From: Acidimicrobiaceae bacterium
GTDB lineage: Bacteria > Actinomycetota > Acidimicrobiia > Acidimicrobiales > Ilumatobacteraceae
DNA length: 64,000 nucleotides
Direction of reading: 5' to 3'
Assembly (NCBI GenBank): GCA_020637295.1
Contig: JACJWF010000013.1
Coordinates: 1-64,000, forward strand
Below, in pieces: positions 26,307 through 33,667 of the stretch (position 1 is the stretch's first letter; each line of letters begins with the position of its first letter). Below the pieces are notes generated by a model, which had not been told where the DNA came from, ran no database searches, and saw nothing but the letters and a program-made list of their open reading frames with translations. The translations under genes were made by a program, and so were the position numbers.

Positions 26307-26360
26307 CCCCGGTCGGAGGGTTTCGTGCTCGGAAGCGTGCACGAAACCCTCCGACCGGGG
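26307..26360. repeat. GGAGGGTTTC hairpin, copy 2 (22-bp perfect arms)
   Basis: Arms 26307-26328 and 26339-26360 are a perfect 22-bp inverted repeat around a 10-nt loop; the inner part matches copy 1 at 22397-22434. It lies between divergent starts (fakA-like gene and rpmB), so it cannot be a simple gene-end terminator. Confidence 0.9.
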
Positions 26361-26440
26361 CTTGAGGGAATCGGGGGCGGCGCTGGTAGCCTTCGTGCGC
26401 TCGTTTCAGGTCGACGAGCCAGATCTACGGAAGTGACGTC

Positions 26441-26632
26441 ATGGCAGCAGTCTGCGAAGTGTGTGGCAAGGGCCCGAGCTGGGGCATGAACGTGTCGCAC
26501 TCCCACCGTCGCACCAAGCGGCGCTGGAACCCGAACATCCAGCGGGTGCGCGCCCTCGTCGGCGGCGCCCCCAAGCGGCTCTACGTCTGCACGGGCTGCA
26601 TCAAGAGCGGCAAGATCGTCAAGGCCGGCTGA
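26441..26632 (+). CDS. rpmB: 50S ribosomal protein bL28 (zinc-binding form)
   Basis: 63 aa bL28: MAAVCEVCGKGPSWGMNVSHSH, RRTKRRWNPNIQRVR, CTGCIKSGKI. The two CXXC pairs mark the zinc-containing paralogue type. ATG at 26441 with GGAAGTG about 6 nt upstream. A possible TTGAGG/TAGCCT promoter lies at 26362-26392 with loose (19-nt) spacing. Confidence 0.96.
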   Translation: MAAVCEVCGKGPSWGMNVSHSHRRTKRRWNPNIQRVRALVGGAPKRLYVCTGCIKSGKIVKAG

Positions 26633-26641
26633 GGCACCGTC

Positions 26642-26863
26642 GTGCAGGGCGTCGTCAAGAGCTACGACCCGGCGTCGGGCGACGGCATCGTCGTCCGCGA
26701 CACCGACCTCAGTGAGATCGACCTCGCCGGCGACGCGCTGGAGGGCTCCGTCTTCCGCATGCTGCGCCAGGGCCAGCGGGTCGTGTTCGACCTCGACGGC
26801 AACGGCCGCGCCACGAAGCTGCGCCTCGGCAGCGAGGTGGACATGGAGACCCCCGGCGCCTGA
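26642..26863 (+). CDS. Cold-shock-domain-like small protein
   Basis: 73 aa from GTG at 26642. MQGVVKSYDPASGDGIVVRDTD matches the opening of a cold-shock OB-fold (G-V-VK-Y-P--G-G-I). The usual aromatic RNA-binding motifs are reduced: no KGFGFI. Probably a divergent single-strand nucleic-acid-binding protein. It follows rpmB by 9 nt and is followed by a strong terminator, so rpmB and this gene form one unit. Confidence 0.75.
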   Translation: MQGVVKSYDPASGDGIVVRDTDLSEIDLAGDALEGSVFRMLRQGQRVVFDLDGNGRATKLRLGSEVDMETPGA

Positions 26864-26910
26864 CCGCGGCCATCCCCACCGTCTGCCGGCTCCGCTCGGC
26901 ACCCGAACCG

Positions 26911-26935
26911 CCCGGCCCCGAGGGGCCGGGTTTTT
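26911..26935 (+). terminator. Strong rho-independent terminator
   Basis: CCCGGCCC-CGAG-GGGCCGGG (8-bp GC stem, tetraloop) followed directly by TTTTT, 48 nt after the cold-shock-like gene. The clearest intrinsic terminator in the window. Confidence 0.92.
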
Positions 26936-27012
26936 CGTTTCCGGTACGCGCGTTCCTAAACTTGAACGCAGGTACAACGACGTGCCGCGTCCCCCCGAGG
27001 AGTGACCCTGAG

Positions 27013-28797
27013 ATGACCGCGACCACGAGCAATTCCCGTCTCCAGCAGTGGGTGGCCGACTGGGCAGCCGTGCTCCAGCCCGCCGACATCTACTGGTGCG
27101 ACGGCTCGGCCGAGGAGTACGACCGGCTCTGCCAGCAGCTCGTGGACAGCGGCACGTTCGCCAAGCTGGACGACGCCAAGCGGCCCAACAGCTACTGGGC
27201 GCACAGCGACCCCGGCGACGTGGCCCGCGTGGAGGACCGCACCTTCATCTGCTCCGCCCGCGAAGAAGATGCCGGCCCGAACAACAACTGGCGCGAGCCG
27301 GCCGAGATGCGTGCCGAGCTCACCAGCCTCTACACCGGGGCGATGAAGGGCCGCACGATGTACGTGGTGCCGTTCAGCATGGGCCCGCTCGGCTCGCCCA
27401 TCGCCCACATCGGCGTGCAGCTCACCGATAGCGCCTATGTCGCCGTCAGCATGCGGATCATGACCCGCATGGGTCAGGGCGCGCTGGACGTCCTCGGCGA
27501 CGGCGAGTGGGTGCCCTGCCTGCACTCCGTCGGCGCCCCGCTGGCCGACGGCCAGGCCGACAGCGCGTGGCCGTGCAACCCGGACAACAAGTACATCGTC
27601 CACTTCCCCGACACCCGCGAGATCTGGAGCTACGGCTCCGGCTACGGCGGCAACGCCCTGCTCGGCAAGAAGTGCTTCGCCCTGCGCATCGCCTCCGTCA
27701 TGGCCCGTGACGACGGCTGGCTGGCCGAGCACATGCTGATCCTCAAGCTCACCAACCCGCAGGGTGAGGTGAAGTACATCGCCGGTGCGTTCCCCAGCGC
27801 CTGCGGCAAGACCAACCTGGCGATGCTCATTCCCACGATCCCGGGCTGGAAGGCCGAGACCATCGGCGACGACATCTGCTGGATGAAGTTCGGCCCCGAC
27901 GGCCGCCTGTACGCGATCAACCCCGAGGCCGGCTTCTTCGGCGTCGCCCCCGGCACCGGCTTCGACACCAACGCCAACGCGATGCACACCCTGTGGGGCA
28001 ACTGCATCTTCACCAACACGGCGCTCACCGACGGTGGCGACGTGTGGTGGGAAGGCATGAGCGACGACAAGCCGGCCCGCGCCACGGACTGGAAGGGCAA
28101 CCCCTGGACGCCCGAGGTGGACGCCCCCGCTGCCCACCCGAACGCCCGCTTCACCGCCCCGGCCAGCCAGTGCCCGGTCATCGCCCCCGAGTGGGAGGAC
28201 CCCGCCGGTGTGCCGATCAGCGCCATCCTCTTCGGCGGCCGCCGCCGCACGACGGTGCCGCTGGTCACCGAGGCGTACGACTGGGAGCACGGCGTGTTCC
28301 TCGGCGCCACGATGGCCAGCGAGACCACTGCCGCCCAGCAGGGCGCGGCCGGCGTGCTGCGCTTCGACCCGATGGCGATGCTGCCGTTCTGCGGCTACAA
28401 CATGGCCGACTACTTCGCCCACTGGCTGACGGTCGGCGGCAAGGACGGCGCCAACCTGCCGAAGATCTTCTTCGTCAACTGGTTCCGCCGCGACGAGGAC
28501 GGCCGCTTCCTGTGGCCCGGCTACGGCGAGAACAGCCGGGTGCTGAAGTGGGTGTTCGAGCGGGTCAACGGCTCGGCCGCCGCGGTGGACACTGCCATCG
28601 GTCGCCTGCCGGCCGCCGGCGCGCTGGACCTCGACGGGCTCGACGTCTCGGATGCCGACATGGCCGAACTGCTGAGCGTGGACGCCGAGGGCTGGAAGGC
28701 CGCCGTCCCGCAGATCGAGGCCCACTTCGCCACGTTCGGCGACAAGCTGCCCGAGGTGCTCAACGCCCACCTCGCCAAGCTGGCCTCCTCGCTCTGA
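27013..28797 (+). CDS. pckG: Phosphoenolpyruvate carboxykinase (GTP)
   Basis: Gluconeogenic and anaplerotic enzyme: oxaloacetate plus GTP to PEP, CO2 and GDP. 594 aa. The active-site P-loop FPSACGKTNLAML contains the reactive cysteine; GFFGVAPGTG, NTNAM and FGGRRRTTVPL are typical of the GTP form. The ATG at 27013 has GAGGAGTG about 8 nt upstream, which sets the start over an upstream in-frame ATG. Single-gene unit after the terminator. Confidence 0.97.
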   Translation: MTATTSNSRLQQWVADWAAVLQPADIYWCDGSAEEYDRLCQQLVDSGTFAKLDDAKRPNSYWAHSDPGDVARVEDRTFICSAREEDAGPNNNWREPAEMRAELTSLYTGAMKGRTMYVVPFSMGPLGSPIAHIGVQLTDSAYVAVSMRIMTRMGQGALDVLGDGEWVPCLHSVGAPLADGQADSAWPCNPDNKYIVHFPDTREIWSYGSGYGGNALLGKKCFALRIASVMARDDGWLAEHMLILKLTNPQGEVKYIAGAFPSACGKTNLAMLIPTIPGWKAETIGDDICWMKFGPDGRLYAINPEAGFFGVAPGTGFDTNANAMHTLWGNCIFTNTALTDGGDVWWEGMSDDKPARATDWKGNPWTPEVDAPAAHPNARFTAPASQCPVIAPEWEDPAGVPISAILFGGRRRTTVPLVTEAYDWEHGVFLGATMASETTAAQQGAAGVLRFDPMAMLPFCGYNMADYFAHWLTVGGKDGANLPKIFFVNWFRRDEDGRFLWPGYGENSRVLKWVFERVNGSAAAVDTAIGRLPAAGALDLDGLDVSDADMAELLSVDAEGWKAAVPQIEAHFATFGDKLPEVLNAHLAKLASSL

Positions 28798-28802
28798 CCC
28801 CA

Positions 28803-28820
28803 CCAGGTACCCCTGGGTTT
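28803..28820 (+). terminator. Hairpin after pckG
   Basis: CCAGG-TACC-CCTGG stem 5 nt after the pckG stop, followed by GTTT. A plausible but weak terminator. Confidence 0.4.
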
Positions 28821-28841
28821 CTGGGGCTGAATTTCACCATC

Positions 28842-28899
28842 CGCCGAACTGGGGCTGGATCGTTGCGGGTTCCGCGCGATTCCGGACCCCAGTTCCGCG
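28842..28899. repeat. Long imperfect inverted repeat between pckG and the duplicated membrane gene
   Basis: Outer arms CGCCGAACTGGGG (28842-28854) and CCCCAGTTCCGCG (28887-28899) pair over 13 bp with one mismatch. Inner segments around GGATCG and CGATTCC, and GCGG-GTT-CCGC, can pair further. It lies between convergent gene ends. Same design as the other hairpins but a different sequence; single copy here. Confidence 0.6.
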
Positions 28900-28920
28900 T
28901 CTGGGATGACCTCTGACGGC

Positions 28921-29298
28921 TCAGCCGCCGGTGGCGATGAGCATGGCCCGGATGCCGAGGCCCATGACGAACAGGCTGCCCAGCCCGTACAACAGGTACA
29001 GGCGGTGTTTCAACTGGAAGCGGTAGCTGTAGAGGATGGCGATGGCGATGATGGCGACGAACCCGTAGAAGGCGTGGAACTGGGGCAACGGCACCTTGTA
29101 CTTGCCGACCAGCACCGCGCCCAGCACGACCTGGACGAACACGGTGACCTCGGCGAGGCCGATGAACCACCACAGCGGCCGGCCGCGCAACGCGGTGAGC
29201 CAGTGCGCCGAGAGCGCCCACACGCCGGCCAGCCCATTGGAGATGATGACGACCCAGGCCCAGCCGTGGTGGAAGTGGCACTCCTCGCCGGCCAGCAC
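28921..29298 (-). CDS. Small four-helix membrane protein, duplicate copy 1
   Basis: 125 aa with four predicted membrane helices. It contains HFHHGWAWVV near the start, AHWLTALRGRPLWW and LPQFHAFYGF; the recurring His residues could bind a metal or haem, but no family is recognised. From HFHHGW onward it matches the copy at 29617-30003 with only about four substitutions in 118 residues. GTG at 29296-29298 is chosen to align with copy 2; a TTG 16 codons upstream is possible. 40 nt after the small lipoprotein gene. Confidence 0.78.
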   Translation of the reverse strand: MLAGEECHFHHGWAWVVIISNGLAGVWALSAHWLTALRGRPLWWFIGLAEVTVFVQVVLGAVLVGKYKVPLPQFHAFYGFVAIIAIAILYSYRFQLKHRLYLLYGLGSLFVMGLGIRAMLIATGG

Positions 29299-29338
29299 CA
29301 GCGTCGCTGTCCACCACCAGCGGGCGGCGGCCCGCAAT

Positions 29339-29617
29339 CTAGACGCGATGGTCGTCGCCCACGAGCGTTCCATCGGCGACGGGATGCACCGCCACCTCAC
29401 CAGCAGTGTCGAACTCGCCGAGCAGGTAACCGTCGCCGTCGCGCCACAACGCCACCGTCCCTGCCGAGCCCACCCATGCATCGGTGGGAGTCTCGAAGAC
29501 GATGGTGGCCAGTGGACGCGTGGTCAGCGTGGCGGGTCCACCGCCTTCCTCCCGGCAGCCGGCCGAGGCAAGCGCCGGCACCAGGCACAACGCGGCGATG
29601 GCCGACGCCCGGCGCAT
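29339..29617 (-). CDS. Small predicted lipoprotein between the two membrane-gene copies
   Basis: 92 aa. Signal peptide MRRASAIAALCLVPALASAGC with the lipobox Cys at 21. The mature part has a WVGSAGTVALWRDGDGYLLGEFD beta-rich segment. ATG at 29615-29617 overlaps the stop of membrane copy 2 as ATGA, so the two are translationally coupled. Function unknown. Confidence 0.72.
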   Translation of the reverse strand: MRRASAIAALCLVPALASAGCREEGGGPATLTTRPLATIVFETPTDAWVGSAGTVALWRDGDGYLLGEFDTAGEVAVHPVADGTLVGDDHRV

Positions 29618-30003
29618 CAGCCCCCGGTGGCGATGAGCATGGCCCGGATGCCCAGGCCCATCACGAACAGGCTGCCCAGCCCGTACAGCAGGTACAGGCG
29701 ATGCTTCAGCTGGAAGCGGTAGCTGTAGAGGATGGCGATGGCGATGATGGCCACGAAGCCGTAGAAGGCGTGGAACTGGGGCAGCGGCACCTTGTACTTG
29801 CCCACCAGGACGGCCCCGAGGATGACCTGGACGAACACGGTGACCTCGGCCAGGCCGATGAACCACCACAGCGGGCGCCCACGGAGTGCGGTGAGCCAGT
29901 GTGCGGCCAGCGCCCACAGGCCGGCCAGACCGTTGGAGAGGATGACCACCCAGGCCCAACCGTGGTGGAAGTGGAGGGTGGAGTCGACCCCGGCGGCAAA
30001 CAT
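29617..30003 (-). CDS. Small four-helix membrane protein, duplicate copy 2
   Basis: 128 aa, four membrane helices, nearly identical to copy 1 after the first 10 residues. The DNA copies differ at roughly one base in ten by eye, mostly at synonymous positions, so both look maintained by selection or gene conversion. ATG at 30001-30003. It starts 10 nt after the upstream lipoprotein gene and overlaps the small lipoprotein gene by 4 nt. Confidence 0.8.
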   Translation of the reverse strand: MFAAGVDSTLHFHHGWAWVVILSNGLAGLWALAAHWLTALRGRPLWWFIGLAEVTVFVQVILGAVLVGKYKVPLPQFHAFYGFVAIIAIAILYSYRFQLKHRLYLLYGLGSLFVMGLGIRAMLIATGG

Positions 30004-30013
30004 CACGGCGAGG

Positions 30014-30760
30014 CTACTCGCCGCACCCGAAACCACCCACGTAGGCGATGGCGGTGACGACGCCGTTCTGGTCCTCCATGTGGACGAACAGGCCGTCCTC
30101 GATGAGGAAGGTGGGCCCGAAGATCTCGTCGCCGGGCGAGTAGGCACCCTCCGGGTATGCGGATGCCAGTTGGTCCAGCGTGGCACCCATGCCCAGGCCC
30201 TCCGCCGTGGCCAGGCCGGCAGGGTTGATGGATGGCCCGAACGCCGGCCCGTAGGTGAACGAGGCGAAGTGGCGCCGGCCGGATTCCACCAGCGAATCAT
30301 CGGTGAGGAAGATCGACAGGTCGTTCCAGGTGACGAAGCGCACCTCGGTGCCGGGGCAGGCGACGCCAAGGGTCTCCTGCTCCGTCCAGCCGGTGTCGGC
30401 GGTGGGTGCCCCGAGGATGGCGCGCAGGTAGTCCACCACACCGTCGGCATCCGCCCCGAAGTCCGCTTCGCCCAAGCCGAACTCGGACATCAGCATGTTG
30501 TCCACGGTGAGCACCGTGGTGGTGGGCGCCGGCGCCGCCGTGGTGGTGACCGCGGTGGACGTGGTGGGGGCGGTGGAGGTGGTGTCAGCCGCCGCGGTGG
30601 TGGTTGCTCCGCCTGCCGCGGTGGTTGCAGTGGTGGAAGCGCCTGCCGGCAAGGTGGAGGTGGTGGAGGTGGACGCAGTGGTCTCCTCGTCGCTGCAGGC
30701 GCTGCCGGCCAGCAGCGCCACGAGCAGGGCCGGAACGGCGAGACGGCGGGTCATCGTCAT
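30014..30760 (-). CDS. Predicted lipoprotein with long Thr-rich linker
   Basis: About 248 aa. Signal peptide ends LLAGSAC (Cys about 23), followed by an about 65-residue Ser/Thr/Ala linker, then a globular domain with FGADADGVVDYLRAILG and Cys residues in GVACPGTE and GGFGCGE. No catalytic motif seen. ATG at 30758-30760 is 6 nt after a CAGACT hexamer; two further ATG/GTG codons within 6 nt are alternatives. First gene of the set with the duplicated membrane proteins. Confidence 0.72.
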   Translation of the reverse strand: MTMTRRLAVPALLVALLAGSACSDEETTASTSTTSTLPAGASTTATTAAGGATTTAAADTTSTAPTTSTAVTTTAAPAPTTTVLTVDNMLMSEFGLGEADFGADADGVVDYLRAILGAPTADTGWTEQETLGVACPGTEVRFVTWNDLSIFLTDDSLVESGRRHFASFTYGPAFGPSINPAGLATAEGLGMGATLDQLASAYPEGAYSPGDEIFGPTFLIEDGLFVHMEDQNGVVTAIAYVGGFGCGE

Positions 30761-30796
30761 CGGCACAGTCTGCCAGGGGTTGCCCGGCCGCCCACG

Positions 30797-31351
30797 TCAG
30801 CGGATCAGGGTGTCCGCCTCGTGACCGCCTTCCACCAGCGTGAGTCCACCGTCGGCGGCGACATCCACGACGGTGACCGAGCAGTTGTCCAGGCTGCGGA
30901 TGACCAGCCGGTCGTCGCCCACAGCGGCCCCGATGACGGCGTTGATGGCGATGAAGTGGCTGCACACCACGGTGTCCTCGCCCAGCCCGGCGACTGCGGC
31001 CACGACACCGTCGCGGAACGCGGTGTACGGCGCGCCGAGGGCGCTCCATGTGCCGGCCATCGCCGCCCTCAGCCACTCCACCCGGTCGGCCATGGCCACT
31101 CCCTCGGGCGACGGGATCTCGGCGACCGCCGGCTCCACGCGGGCGTCGACCCCCCACTCCCCCGCCAGCGGCGCCGCCGTCTCACGGCAACGCAGCAGGG
31201 GGCTGCTGACCAGCGCCAGCGGGCCGAGCGGGGCCAGCCGGCGGGCCACGCCGTCGGCCTGCATGCGACCGAGGTCGTCGAGGCCTGGGTCGGGGTCGGT
31301 GTTCCACCCGGCAGCGGCTCGGCCGTGGCGAACCAGGTAGACGCGGGTCAC
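30797..31351 (-). CDS. Histidine phosphatase family (phosphoglycerate-mutase-like) protein
   Basis: 184 aa. N-terminal YLVRHGRAAAGW holds the catalytic RHG; SSPLLRCRETAAPL and VVCSHFIAINAVIG supply the conserved Arg and second His. Substrate not predictable. GTG at 31349-31351 overlaps the stop of the PIG-L gene as GTGA, indicating a coupled pair. Confidence 0.9.
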   Translation of the reverse strand: MTRVYLVRHGRAAAGWNTDPDPGLDDLGRMQADGVARRLAPLGPLALVSSPLLRCRETAAPLAGEWGVDARVEPAVAEIPSPEGVAMADRVEWLRAAMAGTWSALGAPYTAFRDGVVAAVAGLGEDTVVCSHFIAINAVIGAAVGDDRLVIRSLDNCSVTVVDVAADGGLTLVEGGHEADTLIR

Positions 31352-32151
31352 TCGAACAACCACCCGTCGCGGACCGGTGGATGGCCGTCGCGGTCGATGT
31401 ACCACTCCGTGCCGAACGCCATGGCGAACGCGTCGTCGGGCATGGTGGAGAAGAACCCCGCATCGGTGATCTGGCTCTGGTGGCAGCGGATCGACGCCCG
31501 CTTCAGGGCCACGTAGGCGCTGACGTCCACCCGGTGGGTGAGTTCGGCCTCCGGTGTGCCGAACGGGTTGCCGTCGTCGGCGGGGTCGTCGGGGTCCCAT
31601 GCCTCGTCGCCGGGGCCGGGCGCCTCACCCTGGGCCTTGGCCATCTCGAAGAACCGCTTCATCTCGTCGCGGTTCATCGTGGACTCGAACACCCGTGGCG
31701 TGCCGGCCAGCACCGCGGCGCGGTGGCCCACGGTGTGCACCTTGATGTGGTCGGGATGGCCGTAGTTGCCGTGCCAGTCGTAGGTGGTGAGGACGTCGGC
31801 GCCCTCCTCGCGCAGGATGACGGCCAACCGCTCGGCCGCTTCCTCCAGCGGCGCCTGCAGGAACGAAGCGTCGTGGCCGTTCTGCTCCCAGCCGGTCATC
31901 CCGCTGTCGGCGTAGCCGAGCCACTCCAGGCGGTGCACACCGAGCATCGCGCACGACGCTTCGGTCTCCTTGCGGCGGCGGTCCACCAGGGTCTCGCCGG
32001 GGGTGAGATCGTCCGGCACCTCACCGTGGTCGCCGTTGGTGGCGACGACGAGCACCACCCGGTGGCCTTCGGCGACGGCGCGGGCCATCGAGCCACCGGT
32101 GCTGATGCTCTCGTCGTCGGGGTGGGCGTGGAAGCAGACGAGCGTGCCCAT
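31348..32151 (-). CDS. PIG-L/LmbE family deacetylase (MshB/Mca-like)
   Basis: 267 aa zinc-dependent N-acetylglucosamine-type deacetylase. Metal motif AHPDDE at about 9-14, then TGGSMARAV and the downstream His pair in HGNYGHPDHIKVH. The family includes mycothiol enzymes MshB and Mca; which reaction this one performs is uncertain. ATG at 32149-32151. It lies 29 nt after the CoA-transferase gene and is coupled to the histidine phosphatase. Confidence 0.87.
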   Translation of the reverse strand: MGTLVCFHAHPDDESISTGGSMARAVAEGHRVVLVVATNGDHGEVPDDLTPGETLVDRRRKETEASCAMLGVHRLEWLGYADSGMTGWEQNGHDASFLQAPLEEAAERLAVILREEGADVLTTYDWHGNYGHPDHIKVHTVGHRAAVLAGTPRVFESTMNRDEMKRFFEMAKAQGEAPGPGDEAWDPDDPADDGNPFGTPEAELTHRVDVSAYVALKRASIRCHQSQITDAGFFSTMPDDAFAMAFGTEWYIDRDGHPPVRDGWLFE

Positions 32152-32180
32152 CGGGGCCTTTCTGCGGGTTCGGGGGCGGG

Positions 32181-33338
32181 TTACGCGTCCTTCACCGCAC
32201 CACTGGCCACGAGGGCGTCGATGCGGTCGGCCGCGAAGCCCCAGTCTGCCAGCACTTCACGGGAATGCTGCCCGGGGTGGGCCGGCGGGCTGGCGACCTC
32301 GGCCACCGTGCGCGAGAACCGTGGCGCAGGCGCCGGCTGCGGCGTGCCGGCGATCTCCACGAACGTGCCGCGGGCGACGTTGTGCGGGTGCGCCGCGGCT
32401 TCGCTCATCGTGAGCACCGGGGCGAAGCACACGTCGGTCATCTCCATCTCGGCGCACCACTCGTCGCGGGTGCGGGTCTTGAACACGTCCCGGAGGCGGG
32501 ACTTGAGATGGGGCCACAGTTCGCGGTTCATCTGCTGGGCGAACTCGGGGTCGTCGGCCAGGCCGGTGCGCTGCAGCAGTTCGGCGTAGAACTGGGGCTC
32601 GATCGAACCGAGGCTGACGTACTTGCCGTCGCTGCACTCGAACACGTCGTAGAAGTGGGCGCCGGTGTCCAGCAGGTTGGTGCCGCGTGCGTTCTCGTCG
32701 TGCATGCCGATGGCCTTGAACGCCCAGAACATGCTCATCAGCACGGCCGCGCCGTCCACCATCGCGGTGTCCACCACCTGGCCCTGGCCACTGCGCTGGG
32801 CCTCCAGCAACGCGCACACCACGCCGTAGGCGAGGAACATGCCACCGCCACCGAAGTCGCCCACCAGGTTCAGCGGGGGCACCGGGGCCTCGCCGGCGCG
32901 GCCGATGTGGGCCAGCGCCCCCGCGAGGGAGATGTAGTTGATGTCGTGGCCGGCGGCCTGCGAGTACGGGCCCTCCTGCCCCCAGCCGGTCATCCGGCCG
33001 AAGACCAGCTTCGGGTTGCGGGCCAGGCAGGCATCGGGGCCGACGCCGAGGCGCTCCATCACGCCCGGCCGGAAGCCCTCGATCAGCGCGTCGGCCTGCT
33101 CCACCAGGTCCAGCAGGGTGGCCACACCGTCGGGGTGCTTCAGGTCCAGCGCGATGTTGCGCCGGCCGCGCTGCATGACGTCGAAGTGCGGGGTGTCGGG
33201 TGCCGGGCCGCGCACGGCCTGGGCACGATCGACACGGATGACTTCCGCGCCCATGTCGGCGAGCAGCATGGCGGCGAACGGCCCGGGGCCGATGCCGGCG
33301 ATCTCGATGATGCGGTATCCGGAGAGAGGTCCTGCCAT
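32181..33338 (-). CDS. CoA-transferase family III protein, probable alpha-methylacyl-CoA racemase
   Basis: 385 aa. It begins MAGPLSGYRIIEIAGIGPGPFAAMLLADMGAEVI and has RGRRNIALDLKHPDG, FRPGVMERLGVGPD, GRMTGWGQEGP and GHDINYISLAGAL, the pattern of the Amacr/Mcr branch that interconverts 2R and 2S methyl-acyl-CoAs in branched fatty-acid or sterol breakdown. ATG at 33336-33338. Other family III substrates cannot be excluded. Confidence 0.88.
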   Translation of the reverse strand: MAGPLSGYRIIEIAGIGPGPFAAMLLADMGAEVIRVDRAQAVRGPAPDTPHFDVMQRGRRNIALDLKHPDGVATLLDLVEQADALIEGFRPGVMERLGVGPDACLARNPKLVFGRMTGWGQEGPYSQAAGHDINYISLAGALAHIGRAGEAPVPPLNLVGDFGGGGMFLAYGVVCALLEAQRSGQGQVVDTAMVDGAAVLMSMFWAFKAIGMHDENARGTNLLDTGAHFYDVFECSDGKYVSLGSIEPQFYAELLQRTGLADDPEFAQQMNRELWPHLKSRLRDVFKTRTRDEWCAEMEMTDVCFAPVLTMSEAAAHPHNVARGTFVEIAGTPQPAPAPRFSRTVAEVASPPAHPGQHSREVLADWGFAADRIDALVASGAVKDA

Positions 33339-33385
33339 AGCCAGCCGTTCTACTACGGCCGGCCGCTCACGCTCCCACCCGACCG

Positions 33386-33494
33386 CAGCCCGGCCATGTT
33401 CCCAGCCACAGCCCGGCCATGTTCCCAGCCACAGCCCGACCCGGGCACCAGCCACAGCCCGTCCCTGGCACCAGCCACAGCCCGCCCCGGGCCC
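33386..33494. repeat. 23-bp tandem repeat, about 4.7 units
   Basis: Units begin at 33386, 33409, 33432, 33455 and 33478, each opening CAGCCCG and ending CAGCCA. The first two units are identical; later ones diverge in the middle. No spacers, so not CRISPR. Confidence 0.9.
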
Positions 33495-33543
33495 GTGGCC
33501 CGGTCTCCACGCCGCCCCCCGTTGCCGCCCCTCACATCCAAGC

Positions 33544-33624
33544 GAGTGCTCACTCCGACCCCGAGGTGTGAGTGAGCACTCGGATGCGGGCTGGCACTCG
33601 GACCAGCGGGCTGGCACTCGGACC
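33544..33624 (-). repeat. Composite repeat copy B: GAGTGCTCACTC hairpin plus CCGAGTGCCAGC units, reverse orientation
   Basis: Arms 33544-33555 and 33570-33581 form the same perfect 12-bp stem with a 14-nt loop as copies A and C. Read on the minus strand it is preceded by two CCGAGTGCCAGC units, matching copy A's layout. Confidence 0.85.
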
Positions 33625-33667
33625 GAGGGCCCGGGGTGACGCTGGGGCGGGTCAGCGGGTGAGCAGG

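Larger units (their letters stand above)
33339..33667. other. Gene-free 329-bp stretch made of tandem and inverted repeats
   Basis: Between the CoA-transferase start and the hydrolase end. It holds about 4.7 tandem 23-bp units (33386-33494), a GC-rich spacer, the GAGTGCTCACTC hairpin (33544-33581) and two further CTGGCACTCGGACC repeats (33591-33624). No credible coding sequence was seen. Confidence 0.75.

Noticed and set aside
33386..33494. Tandem array considered as a CRISPR
   Set aside because: Units are directly adjacent with no spacers, and no cas genes are present.
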